In this document: positions 44,258 to 52,777 of the stretch, piece by piece
Layout of the letters: every line of letters starts with the position of its first letter
Numbering within the stretch: the first letter of the stretch is position 1
NCBI RefSeq assembly: GCF_014281055.1
Contig: NZ_JACRSE010000002.1
Location: 558,001-622,000, forward strand
Origin: Fluviispira vulneris
GTDB taxonomy: Bacteria; Bdellovibrionota_B; Oligoflexia; Silvanigrellales; Silvanigrellaceae
Length of the DNA: 64,000 bases
Reading direction: 5' to 3'
Made by a program: the position numbers and the translations under genes
The notes under the pieces: model-generated
Databases searched by the model: none
Told to the model about the DNA's origin: nothing
The model's input: only the letters and a program-made list of their open reading frames with translations

Positions 44258-45040
44258 ATGAAGGAAGGCAATGGGAAAGCTTCCTTTATATTTGTTTTTA
44301 CAGTTCTCATTATATTTTTGCGCTTAAATGCATCCGCTGTCCCAGGCAAATATGTTGAAAAACATTGGAGTTATGAAGGGAGTACGGGACCGGCAAAATG
44401 GGGTATGCTTATGCAGGAATTTCAAGCCTGTATTGCTGGAAAAAAACAATCCCCTATCGATATTAAAGAGCAAAATTTAAAGCAAGACAACGATATTCCT
44501 TCATTAAGTTTCGCATATTTTAGCACACCGCTTAATATTTTTAACAATGGTCACACGATTCAAGTGAATTATGAAAGAGGAAGTAAGCTTACTATTGCTC
44601 ATGATGTGTATGAATTGAGCCAATTTGATTTTCACAGGCCGAGCGAACATGCCATCGAAGGGAAACGAGCAGATATGGAAGTTCACTTTGTCCACAGAAA
44701 AGAAGACGGTACACAGGTTATCATTGCGATATTAATGAAAAAAGGTTTTAGAAATAAACCGTTAGAAAAATTGTTCAATAACTTGCCTGGAAAAAATGTC
44801 TCTGAAAAAAAAGTAGAAGCGAGGATCAATGCTTTGGATATTTTTCCGCAAAAGGGTGGATTTTATACATACTCAGGCTCATTAACTCATCCGCCTTGCT
44901 TAGAAAATGTAACTTGGTATGTTTTAAAAAATCCTATAGAGCTGTCAGCTGAGCAATTAAATCAATTTTCTAAGTTATTTCAAATGAATGTCAGGCCTTT
45001 GCAGAAGCTAGAAGGGCGCATTATCGAGGTTAAAGATTAG
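44258..45040 (+). CDS. Alpha-class carbonic anhydrase, exported
   Basis: Interconverts CO2 and bicarbonate in the periplasm. After a signal sequence (FIFVFTVLIIFLRLNASA) the mature enzyme opens HWSYEGSTGPAKWG, then CIAGKKQSPIDI, and FDFHRPSEHAI plus MEVHFVHR give the three zinc-binding histidines; YTYSGSLTHPPC closes the active site. The two Cys (ACIAGKK, PPCLENV) can form the usual disulfide. Of 260 residues; GAGGAGG precedes ATG at 44258. It ends two bases before nagK, a surprising partner, and is divergent from aroK. Confidence 0.93.
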   Translation: MKEGNGKASFIFVFTVLIIFLRLNASAVPGKYVEKHWSYEGSTGPAKWGMLMQEFQACIAGKKQSPIDIKEQNLKQDNDIPSLSFAYFSTPLNIFNNGHTIQVNYERGSKLTIAHDVYELSQFDFHRPSEHAIEGKRADMEVHFVHRKEDGTQVIIAILMKKGFRNKPLEKLFNNLPGKNVSEKKVEARINALDIFPQKGGFYTYSGSLTHPPCLENVTWYVLKNPIELSAEQLNQFSKLFQMNVRPLQKLEGRIIEVKD

Positions 45041-45042
45041 AA

Positions 45043-45951
45043 ATGATGAAAAAAAACTTTTTCATAGGAGTCGATGGCGGGGGGACGAAGACACTGATTC
45101 GCTTGGAGTCTGAAGATGGAAAGGTGCTTGGAGAAGGGTTAGCAGGGCCGGCAAACATAAGATTATCTGTTGATGTTGCCATCAATTCCATCGCAAGTGC
45201 TTTTGAACACGCATTGCAAGTTGCAAATCTCACTGAAATGCGTTTTTCGGATGATGTGCAATTTCATGTTGGCATGGGACTCGCTGGCTATGAAGTCCTT
45301 TCCGCTCGAGAAGAGTTTTTAGCGAAACAAAAAGGTCTTGGTTTTGCTCATTGTCACATTCAATCCGATGCATTTGTGGCATGTCTTGGTGCTCATTCAG
45401 GAAATTATGGTTCAATTATTATATGTGGGACAGGAGTTGTTGGCTTAAAATATGCAAAAAAAGGTAAATATCAAGTGGGAGGCTGGGGATTTCCCCATGG
45501 CGATGAAGGAGGAGCCGCTTGGATAGGTCTTGAAGCTATTCGTAAAACTTTGCATCTATGTGATGGACGTGGAATAGAATCCCCACTTTTGTTGCATATC
45601 AAAAAAAAATTAGGCGATAAGGTTGAGAGTGTCACAGAGTGGGCTTGTTACGCCAATGCAACCAAATATGCAGAACTTGCTAGGGATGTTTTTAAATTTG
45701 CAGAAGAAAAAGACAGCATTGCTTTATATTTATTAAACAATGCTGCTACGCACATCGAAAAAATATTTTTTGCCCTTGATAAAGTTGAAAATGAGATAAA
45801 AATCAAACTCCCATGTTCTTTAGTGGGTGGTGTGTCGCAATTTATTTTACCATTATTAAAACCTAATATTAAAAAGAGATTGGTTCCTGCGCGAGGCGAT
45901 GCGTGCGATGGTGCTTTACTTATGATAAGAGAAAAATACAATCAAAGTTAA
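45043..45951 (+). CDS. nagK: N-acetylglucosamine kinase (BadF/BcrA ATPase family)
   Basis: Phosphorylates GlcNAc, giving the substrate for NagA. FIGVDGGGTKTLIRLES is the phosphate-1 motif of the actin-fold ATPases, and ICGTGVVGLKYAKKGKY with GGWGFPHGDEGGAAWIG is typical of eukaryote-like bacterial GlcNAc kinases. Length 302. It lies directly before nagA (31-base gap, with a hairpin across the stop codon), which supports the assignment. Some family members act on glucosamine, so that remains an alternative. Confidence 0.85.
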   Translation: MMKKNFFIGVDGGGTKTLIRLESEDGKVLGEGLAGPANIRLSVDVAINSIASAFEHALQVANLTEMRFSDDVQFHVGMGLAGYEVLSAREEFLAKQKGLGFAHCHIQSDAFVACLGAHSGNYGSIIICGTGVVGLKYAKKGKYQVGGWGFPHGDEGGAAWIGLEAIRKTLHLCDGRGIESPLLLHIKKKLGDKVESVTEWACYANATKYAELARDVFKFAEEKDSIALYLLNNAATHIEKIFFALDKVENEIKIKLPCSLVGGVSQFILPLLKPNIKKRLVPARGDACDGALLMIREKYNQS

Positions 45952-45963
45952 ATTTTGATTGTA
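45937..45963 (+). promoter_or_regulatory. Hairpin across the nagK stop codon
   Basis: TACAATCAAA-GTTAAAT-TTTGATTGTA, a perfect 10-bp stem, includes the nagK stop and ends 20 bases before nagA. It has no T run, so processing or mRNA stability is more likely than termination. Confidence 0.5.
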
Positions 45964-45982
45964 GAATCATAAGAGGTCATTC

Positions 45983-47140
45983 ATGCTATGCCTTAAAAAT
46001 GCAAGGATATTTGATGGTATTTCCTTTATTAAGAAAAAGAATATAATAATTTCTGAAGGAACAATTAAAGATCTCTCTAATCGAAAAATTAATAAAAATA
46101 TAAATAAAGAAATTGATTTAAAAGAAAATATTATTGCACCAGGTTTTATTGATATTCAATTAAACGGAGGAGGAGGTGCATTTTTTAACGAAACGCCAAC
46201 ACAAGCTGCACTCTTAAAAATTTCTCGAGCACATATATTGCATGGGACCACGTCATTTCTTCCTACCCTTATTACCGATGATTACTCTAAAATTCCTTTG
46301 GCTGTGCAAACAATAAATAAATGTATAAGTGAAAAAATGCCTGGAATTTTGGGTATTCATTTTGAAGGTCCATTTATCAGCAAAGAAAAAAATGGGATTC
46401 ATGCTAAACAATTTATCAGGACACCTTCTCTTGAAGAAATAAAACTTATGACATCCTTAAAAAATTGTAAAACTCTAATTACAATTGCTCCAGAAATTAT
46501 GGGAAGTGATCAGATCAAATCTCTATTAAAGAAAAATATAACTATATTTGCAGGACATACAAATGCAAGTTTTAATCAAATGAATAATGCATTCGATTTG
46601 GGTATCAAAGGTGTTACTCATTTATTTAATGCTTGCAGTCAATTTGGGAGCCGCGAACCTGGAGTTGTTGGTGCATTTTTGCTAAATGATAAAGCATGGT
46701 GCGGTATAATAGCAGATGGCTTGCATGTGAGTTTTGATTCACTAAGGTTGGCGTTTAAAATAAAGAACAGAAATAAATTTATTTTAGTTTCAGATACAAT
46801 GGCCCCATTTGGTACAAATATGAAAAATTTTTTTATAAATGATAATGAAATTTTTGTTAGAGATGGTAAATATGTGAATTCGGATGGGACACTTGCTGGC
46901 GCAGCTCTTTCGATATACGAAGCCTTTAAGAATTTAATAAAAAATAAACTTGTTTCTTTAGAAGAAGCATTGCCTATGACTTCAACAAATGCAGCAGAAT
47001 GTTTAGAAATAGATGGAAGCCATAAACATAGTATGATGAGAGGCAGAATTCTTCCAGGATTTGCTGCAGACTTAGTTGTTCTTGATAAAAGCAATTTAAA
47101 AATTAAGAATGTAATACAGTCAGGTAAAATTATATTTTAA
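45983..47140 (+). CDS. nagA: N-acetylglucosamine-6-phosphate deacetylase
   Basis: Removes acetate from GlcNAc-6-phosphate. APGFIDIQLNGGGGAFFNE opens the metal-dependent barrel, GIHFEGPFISKEKNGIHA carries the metal-binding Glu, FAGHTNASFNQM and VTHLFNACSQF the histidines, IADGLHVSF the substrate His, and LVSDTMAPFGT the catalytic Asp. Length 385 is normal. With nagK it forms the core of GlcNAc catabolism; the deaminase step is probably the SIS protein at 1592, 44 kb away. RBS AGAGG ahead of the ATG. Confidence 0.95.
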   Translation: MLCLKNARIFDGISFIKKKNIIISEGTIKDLSNRKINKNINKEIDLKENIIAPGFIDIQLNGGGGAFFNETPTQAALLKISRAHILHGTTSFLPTLITDDYSKIPLAVQTINKCISEKMPGILGIHFEGPFISKEKNGIHAKQFIRTPSLEEIKLMTSLKNCKTLITIAPEIMGSDQIKSLLKKNITIFAGHTNASFNQMNNAFDLGIKGVTHLFNACSQFGSREPGVVGAFLLNDKAWCGIIADGLHVSFDSLRLAFKIKNRNKFILVSDTMAPFGTNMKNFFINDNEIFVRDGKYVNSDGTLAGAALSIYEAFKNLIKNKLVSLEEALPMTSTNAAECLEIDGSHKHSMMRGRILPGFAADLVVLDKSNLKIKNVIQSGKIIF

Positions 47141-47154
47141 ATAATAGAGGAAGA

Positions 47155-48366
47155 ATGATGAAAATTAAAACAGAATGGACAGCAAAAGAATATCCCCACA
47201 ACTGGGAATTTATCGGTGAATGTGAAGAAGGTGAAAAAATAAATATTTCTGTAAAAAATGGTGACGCAATAAAGATTGCTCCGAATCCGAAAGAACTTCT
47301 TTTACAAGGAATGGCCTCTTGCACTTCCGTCGATGTTGTGAGCACATTACAGAAAATGCGACAACCACTTGAAGAGCTCAAGGTCGAATGTGAAGCAGAG
47401 CAAACCACAACCCACCCGAAAGTCTTTGCGAGTTGCAATTTAGTTTATTATGCAAATGGTGAAAACCTGAACAACGAAAAAGTTGCTAATGCTGTTTTTT
47501 TAAGTTTCACAAAATATTGTGGGGTGAGTGCAATGATTGAAAAATCGGGTTGCTATATTACTCCTAAGCTTTTTATAAATAATAAAGAAATAGATATATT
47601 TGACCCTGAGAATAAAATTTCAGATAAGCTAAAACATTGGAAGGATGAAATTGCGAGTCATTGCAAAAATGGAATCGCCTTTGTGACAGGCGCTTCAAGA
47701 GGCATTGGCCATGATCTTGTTCAGCAACTATGTGAAGATGGTTATGCAGTCATACCGTCTTCCCGCTCAAAAGTCACATTCGAGCATAAAAATATTTTTG
47801 ATTCATTGTATTTAGATGTTGAGAAATCCCATTCTATTCATTATTTAACAAATTTTTTAAAGAAAAATTCAATTAATTTTAATTTAATTGTACACAATGC
47901 AGGAGTCTTTAGTGCAGATGAAACGAGCACTAACTCAACAGTGAGTTTTACAGAAATACAAAGGATTTTTGCAACAAATGTGTTTGGCTTGATTGAAACA
48001 AATAATACATTTATGCAATTGATGAACCCAATCTCAACTATTGCTTTTGTTGCAAGTTTGATGGGGCATGATTCTTATGATACATATACTCATACAGCTT
48101 ATCGTATGTCAAAAAGATCTGTAATCCAATATGCTAAAAATCTTGCGCTTGAGTTTGAGAGTCAAAATAAAAAAATATCTGTTTTAAGTTTACACCCTGG
48201 CAGTGTTAAAACGGATATGAATCCGAATGGTAAAGTTTCAGTAAAAAATTCAGCACAACAGATCACCCAACTTGTTTCATCAAAAATGCTTGCAAATAGA
48301 ATGAAGCACAATGGTGGATTTTGGAATTATAATTTGACGAAGGAAGCTTGGGAGTGTTTAAGTTAA
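47155..48366 (+). CDS. Fusion of OsmC-type peroxiredoxin and short-chain dehydrogenase
   Basis: Residues about 1-140 are an OsmC/Ohr-fold domain: LLLQGMASCTSVDVVSTLQK holds the first redox cysteine, FTKYCGVSAMIEKSG the second. Residues about 165-403 are a Rossmann short-chain dehydrogenase: GIAFVTGASRGIGHDL binds nucleotide, LIVHNAGVFSADE the NAG motif, the serine near AFVASLMG, and YRMSKRSV the YxxxK pair. All key residues seem intact in both halves. OsmC domains reduce organic peroxides; the SDR substrate is unknown. A single frame joins them through a short linker. RBS AGAGG. It follows nagA by 14 bases, but no GlcNAc role is obvious. Confidence 0.85.
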   Translation: MMKIKTEWTAKEYPHNWEFIGECEEGEKINISVKNGDAIKIAPNPKELLLQGMASCTSVDVVSTLQKMRQPLEELKVECEAEQTTTHPKVFASCNLVYYANGENLNNEKVANAVFLSFTKYCGVSAMIEKSGCYITPKLFINNKEIDIFDPENKISDKLKHWKDEIASHCKNGIAFVTGASRGIGHDLVQQLCEDGYAVIPSSRSKVTFEHKNIFDSLYLDVEKSHSIHYLTNFLKKNSINFNLIVHNAGVFSADETSTNSTVSFTEIQRIFATNVFGLIETNNTFMQLMNPISTIAFVASLMGHDSYDTYTHTAYRMSKRSVIQYAKNLALEFESQNKKISVLSLHPGSVKTDMNPNGKVSVKNSAQQITQLVSSKMLANRMKHNGGFWNYNLTKEAWECLS

Positions 48367-48402
48367 TTATTAAAAAAGGGAAAATAAAAATTTGAGGTGA
48401 GC

Positions 48403-49755
48403 ATGAAAACAGCTGGTTTTTTAATTACAGGCAATGAAGTCCTTTCTGCAAAAACAAAAGATACGAATGGTCCATTTATGGGTATGCATTTGCGGAGAAT
48501 AGGCGTTTCTGTCAAAGCATCAATGATGTGTTCTGACTTAATAACAGATCTGAAAGACTGTCTGAATTATTTAGCCGAGCGATGCGATGTAATTTTAATG
48601 ACAGGAGGTTTGGGGCCAACTTCAGATGATTTAACAGCAGAAGTTGTAGCACAATTTTTCAATGTCCCAGTTCAATTTAATGAAGAAGCCTGGGAAGCCT
48701 GTGCTGCTTTTTTTATTAAATCTGGGAGGGAATCTATTCCTGAAAGCAATAAAAAGCAGGCACTTCTCCCACAGGGATGTGAACTCTTACCAAATAAACT
48801 TGGCACAGCCGCAGGCTTTTGCACGACAGGTAAAAAATTTGGTAAAACACTTAAAATTTATTCTTTACCAGGTGTTCCTTATGAAATGGAACCCATGTTT
48901 TTAGAATTTGTTTTGCCTAATTTAACAGATCAAACATCAATGCCCGTCGTAAAAAATTGGCAAGTTTTTATTATGGGTGAATCCTTTATGCAGACTGCAA
49001 TTGAAAAGGCAGAAAAATCTCTCATAACAAAATATCCCAATGCTGTTGTTTCCTACCAAGCTCATCCTTATTATGTGTCTTATGGTATTACTCTTTTTCC
49101 TAAATCTGTCAGTGAAAAGCTGGAATGTGAAAATTATTTAAATGCGGTTTATTCAAACGAAGTAGAGCAAGCATTTTCTAAACATATTTTATATGCTGAA
49201 GATAAAAAAGTCCCTAATTATATTTTAGATCGTCTCGAAAACTTAAAATTAAGTATTGCATTTGCAGAGAGTTCATGTGCTGGATATTTAAGTAAAGAAT
49301 TGAGTTCCTTAAATAAAAGTTCAAAATATTTTTTAGGATCGATAATTACAAGTAATAACAGTATTAGAAATAATATATTATTTAATTCTGAAGAAAATAA
49401 AATAAAATCAACTGAAGATCTCGTGATTGCAATGTCTTTATCGACCATAGAAAAATTTAACTCAGATATTTCCCTTTCGGAAAGTGAAAATAAAGAAGCG
49501 ACACACTTCGATTCAAACTCAGATAAAAAAGAAGGATTTTATTTGTCCATGGCTTTTAGAAAGAAAAGTTTAGATAATATAGAAAAAATAAAAGAACTTC
49601 TTACAAAATTTTCTTGGAAAAAAATTGAAAATATAAATAATCAGGATGTTTATGTTTTCTCATGTTTTATAAAATCAAATCAACGTCACACTCCAGATGT
49701 GCAAAAAACTAGAGCAAGTCATTATTTGCTTTGTTCTCTCTCCGCAGTTTTATAA
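48403..49755 (+). CDS. cinA: CinA-family protein, with degenerate C-terminal domain
   Basis: The N-terminal domain (residues 1-about 175) is the MoCF-like CinA fold: GFLITGNEVLSAKTKDTNG, LMTGGLGPTSDDLTAE, and YSLPGVPYEMEPMF, all typical; in the family it hydrolyses ADP-ribose. The C-terminal domain (about 270-450), which in CinA deamidates NMN, starts SIAFAESSCAGYLSKELSS where the usual motif is xAESCTGG, so the nucleotide-binding loop is changed and the amidase may be inactive. It also carries an acidic Asn/Ser-rich insert. GAGGTGAG ahead of ATG at 48403 decides the start over a GTG six bases upstream. Confidence 0.8.
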   Translation: MKTAGFLITGNEVLSAKTKDTNGPFMGMHLRRIGVSVKASMMCSDLITDLKDCLNYLAERCDVILMTGGLGPTSDDLTAEVVAQFFNVPVQFNEEAWEACAAFFIKSGRESIPESNKKQALLPQGCELLPNKLGTAAGFCTTGKKFGKTLKIYSLPGVPYEMEPMFLEFVLPNLTDQTSMPVVKNWQVFIMGESFMQTAIEKAEKSLITKYPNAVVSYQAHPYYVSYGITLFPKSVSEKLECENYLNAVYSNEVEQAFSKHILYAEDKKVPNYILDRLENLKLSIAFAESSCAGYLSKELSSLNKSSKYFLGSIITSNNSIRNNILFNSEENKIKSTEDLVIAMSLSTIEKFNSDISLSESENKEATHFDSNSDKKEGFYLSMAFRKKSLDNIEKIKELLTKFSWKKIENINNQDVYVFSCFIKSNQRHTPDVQKTRASHYLLCSLSAVL

Positions 49756-49805
49756 AAAAGTGGGTGCGAGTGTCTCTTCCCTTAGGAACGTAACAGACTC
49801 TGTTC

Positions 49806-50594
49806 TCAATGAGCATAACTTTCATGCCATTTTCTGAGTAAGAGATAAGATATAAAGTGGAATAGACTGTAAATGACAACCCCTAATGCTGTGATTATAA
49901 ATAATGCTGCAAATAATTTGTCTGTTTCTAAATTGTATCCCGCCATTAATAAAATATACGCTATTCCTGATGCTTTTCCTCCTGTGCCTGCAATAAACTC
50001 AGCTGAAATTCCTCCTATTAGGGCCAACGCTCCTGAAATTTTTAATCCATTTAAAAATGAAGGTAGAGCCGATGGAATAAATAATTTTTTCAGAATAAAT
50101 GTATTTGAAGCACCGTAAATTTTAAAAATTTTGATCAACGAATTGTCCGTACTTTTGAGTCCAGAAAGAGTTGAAGAAATTATAGGGAAGATACATGCAA
50201 TCCATGCACAAATAACCAAGGTTAAAAAAGTATTACTTTTAAACCAAATAATTAATAATGGAATAATTGAAACTATAGGAGTTGTTTGCAAGATAACGAT
50301 AAATGGAGAGATAGCTTTGTCGAGACTTTTAAATTGAAATACACTGATCGCAATGAAAACACCAGACAGAATTGATAAAAAAATTGCTAGAAATGTTACA
50401 CTTAATGTAATTAATGTTGCATAAACAAAAGTTTTTAAATAGATTATAAGTGCGATAAATACATCGAGTGGAGCGGGGAGAAAATATTTTGGTATATGAA
50501 AAATAATAATAATACTTTGCCAACAAATAAAAATAACAATAAGAAAAATAAAAGGATAAATAATTGAGGAGATTTTAGATTTTATTTTAGACAT
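49806..50594 (-). CDS. ABC importer permease (SsuC/TauC/ThiX type)
   Basis: A 262-residue membrane protein with six or so helices. The EAA loop, IFKIYGASNTFILKKLFIPS, is the ATPase contact, and LKISGALALIGGISAEFIAG is typical of the nitrate/sulfonate/taurine/pyrimidine-precursor permeases. Its start overlaps the end of the ATPase gene by eight bases. With the ATPase and the divergent THI5-like binding protein it makes a complete importer. Confidence 0.85.
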   Translation of the reverse strand: MSKIKSKISSIIYPFIFLIVIFICWQSIIIIFHIPKYFLPAPLDVFIALIIYLKTFVYATLITLSVTFLAIFLSILSGVFIAISVFQFKSLDKAISPFIVILQTTPIVSIIPLLIIWFKSNTFLTLVICAWIACIFPIISSTLSGLKSTDNSLIKIFKIYGASNTFILKKLFIPSALPSFLNGLKISGALALIGGISAEFIAGTGGKASGIAYILLMAGYNLETDKLFAALFIITALGVVIYSLFHFISYLLLRKWHESYAH

Positions 50595-51321
50595 TTTGGT
50601 TTTCCAATATCTTACGGATTATGACACAATTATTATGAAATTCTTCCGAGTTTCTATAGTTTTTAATACTGGTTTTTTCTTTTTCAATTTTAATTTGACC
50701 TATAATTTTTCCAGGATGTTCAGAAAAAATATAGATACGATTGCATAAGGAAACAGCTTCAGCAATATTATGCGTAACAAATACACTTGTTAATTTTTTT
50801 GTTAAATATATTTCATATATTTCATCTGCGAGTCTTTCTCGCATAATTTGATCAAGAGCCGCAAATGGTTCATCCCAAAGTATAACCTCAGGATCTGTGA
50901 TGAGAGCGCGCGCTATAGAAGCACGCATTTTCATTCCTCCTGATAGTTCTCTTGGAAAATGTTTTCTAAATTTTTGCAAGTCTAATATTTGTAAATATTT
51001 ATTTACTTTTTCATCAATTTCTTTTTGTGGTGCATTCAAAATTTCTAGAGGTATTGCTATATTTTGTTCTAGATTTTTCCAAGGCATCAGACATGAATCC
51101 TGAAAAACAAACGCTGATTTTCTTTTTGTAGAATTATTTTTTAAGTTACCTGAAGATATTTTTTCTAGACCTGAAATCAGTGTGAGAAGAGTAGATTTAC
51201 CACAACCTGAGGGACCTAAAATTCCTATAAACTCACCTTTTTCAATTTCCATTGTCACATTTTTTAGTACAGTTAGATTTTTATATGTTTTACTCACGTT
51301 CTCTAATTTGATAAAGTTCAC
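50587..51321 (-). CDS. ABC importer ATPase (SsuB/TauB/ThiZ type)
   Basis: A 244-residue ATPase: GILGPSGCGKSTLLTLISGL (Walker A), FVFQDSCLMPWKN (Q loop), RELSGGMKMRASIARALI (signature), VILWDEPFAALD (Walker B) and VTHNIAEAVSL (H loop). The LMPW stretch is typical of nitrate/sulfonate-type importers. The start is GTG at 51321. It is divergent from the binding-protein gene. Confidence 0.9.
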   Translation of the reverse strand: MNFIKLENVSKTYKNLTVLKNVTMEIEKGEFIGILGPSGCGKSTLLTLISGLEKISSGNLKNNSTKRKSAFVFQDSCLMPWKNLEQNIAIPLEILNAPQKEIDEKVNKYLQILDLQKFRKHFPRELSGGMKMRASIARALITDPEVILWDEPFAALDQIMRERLADEIYEIYLTKKLTSVFVTHNIAEAVSLCNRIYIFSEHPGKIIGQIKIEKEKTSIKNYRNSEEFHNNCVIIRKILENQNV

Positions 51322-51382
51322 TTGTTATCTCTTTTTCAGGAGTGTTTCATTTAGCACAACATATTTCCATAGGATAATGTCA

Positions 51383-52414
51383 ATGAGAAAATATCTTAAA
51401 TCAGAATTTAGAAGTGTACCATATTTTATTTTGCTACTAATAATAGCAGGGATTGTTATTTATGTCCTAGGAGCAAAAAAAGAGAAAAAAATTCAAGAAA
51501 ATGATGAAAACGATTTATTTTCTTTAACACTTGGAACCGATTGGTTTGCCCAAGCGGAGCATGGAGGATTTTATCAAGCAGTTGCAGCAGGTATTTATAA
51601 AAAATATGGACTCAACGTAAAAATAAAAATGGGTGGTCCGCAAGTCAATGGATTACAGCTCCTCTTAGCTGATGAAGTACAATTTTATATGCCCAATTCT
51701 TATATGATGATAAGCGCAGCAAAACAAAAATTACCTCTAATCAGTGTCGCTGCTATCTTTCAAAAAGATATTCAAGTTTTATTAGCACATCCTCATGTTG
51801 GAAATGATACAATGGAGAGTTTAAAAAACAAACCTATCTTTATTTCTGCGCCCACAACGGCTTCAATCTGGGGATTTTTAGTTGGGCGCTTTGGCTATTC
51901 TGACAGCCAGAAAAGATCTTATTCCCATTCTTTAACCCCATTTTTACAAGATAAAAATTCTGTCCAAGAAGGTCTTTTAACATCAGAGCCTTACTTAATC
52001 GAAAAAAAATATGGTTTTAAACCTGTTACCTTGCTTTTGTCAGATTATGGCTTTTCTGGATATGGAGAGTTGATGACCACAACTCTAAAATTTGAAAGAG
52101 AGCATCCCGAAGAGGTTGGAAAATTTATCCAAGCATCAATTGAAGGATGGAGAAATTATCTAGAAAATCCCGTTTTAGGAAATGATCTTATCAAAAAAGC
52201 TAATCCAAATATGACAGATGATTTGCTAAAATTTGCTCATAATAAGCTCATAAGTGAAAAAATTTTAACAGGAGAGGATACAAATCAATTTGGAATTGGC
52301 GCGATGACAGATAAACGTTGGTCTGAATTTATGAATATGCTTATCAAATATCAAGTTTTTGATGAAAATGTAGATTATAAATCCATTTATACGTTGAAAT
52401 ATTTAAACAAATAA
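51383..52414 (+). CDS. NMT1/THI5-like ABC binding protein, membrane-anchored
   Basis: LGTDWFAQAEHGGFYQAVAA and IYKKYGLNVKIKMGGPQVNG are the signature of THI5/NMT1-like proteins that bind pyrimidine thiamin precursors, riboflavin or related compounds. YGELMTTTLKFEREHPEEV continues the match. The N terminus has one membrane helix (SVPYFILLLIIAGIVIYVLG) with no clear cleavage site or lipobox, so it may stay anchored. Start at 51383 has AGGA eight bases upstream; an ATG at 51377 is an alternative. No thiamin riboswitch is visible in the short leader. 343 residues. Confidence 0.82.
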   Translation: MRKYLKSEFRSVPYFILLLIIAGIVIYVLGAKKEKKIQENDENDLFSLTLGTDWFAQAEHGGFYQAVAAGIYKKYGLNVKIKMGGPQVNGLQLLLADEVQFYMPNSYMMISAAKQKLPLISVAAIFQKDIQVLLAHPHVGNDTMESLKNKPIFISAPTTASIWGFLVGRFGYSDSQKRSYSHSLTPFLQDKNSVQEGLLTSEPYLIEKKYGFKPVTLLLSDYGFSGYGELMTTTLKFEREHPEEVGKFIQASIEGWRNYLENPVLGNDLIKKANPNMTDDLLKFAHNKLISEKILTGEDTNQFGIGAMTDKRWSEFMNMLIKYQVFDENVDYKSIYTLKYLNK

Positions 52415-52777
52415 TTTATTTTGTTATATTTTTTCTAATAAATTAATATTAAAAAATAATTTTTTATATTCTTGTTAATTTATAATTTCTAAAATTTACC
52501 TTAAAATACCTATTAATAATATTATTTAAAAAATTAAATATTTTAGAGAGAATGTATTTATGTTCTTTTCTTGATTTTGTATATCATTTGAATTAACCAA
52601 GGATCATAAGAATTTTCTTATAGGTGTTTATTTGTTTAAAGTCTGTTTGTAATTAATCTTTAGAAAGGAATTTGAATTAAATAATTAGGTAAAAATTATA
52701 TATGTATATCTACTATTTTTAATTTTTAAAAATAGTTGTTTTTTTTGTGTTAAAAATTTAAATACTTAGGTGAAACC
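52415..52777. other. AT-rich gene-free region with a terminator
   Basis: These 363 bases hold no supportable gene. The left end begins with a weak A/T hairpin and a T run near 52415-52440; the right end holds the terminator-like hairpin at 52712. The rest is very A/T-rich. Confidence 0.5.
52712..52746 (+). terminator. Terminator-like hairpin before the CotH-NAGPA gene
   Basis: ACTATTTTTAA-TTT-TTAAAAATAGT is a perfect 11-bp stem followed by TG and eight or nine Ts. It lies 32 bases before the GTG start at 52778, far (300 bases) from the upstream gene, and may act as an attenuator for the gene it precedes. Confidence 0.6.

Noticed and set aside
44140-44349. Long N-terminal extension of shikimate kinase
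   Set aside because: It overlaps the divergent carbonic anhydrase gene, has no family match, and a good ribosome site supports 44139.
46639-47094. 151-codon open frame antisense to nagA
   Set aside because: Shadow of nagA; low-complexity composition and no homology seen.
51322-51382. Possible TPP riboswitch before the THI5-like gene
   Set aside because: The gap is too short (about 60 bases) and no conserved CTGAGA/ACCTGA elements of the THI box are present.
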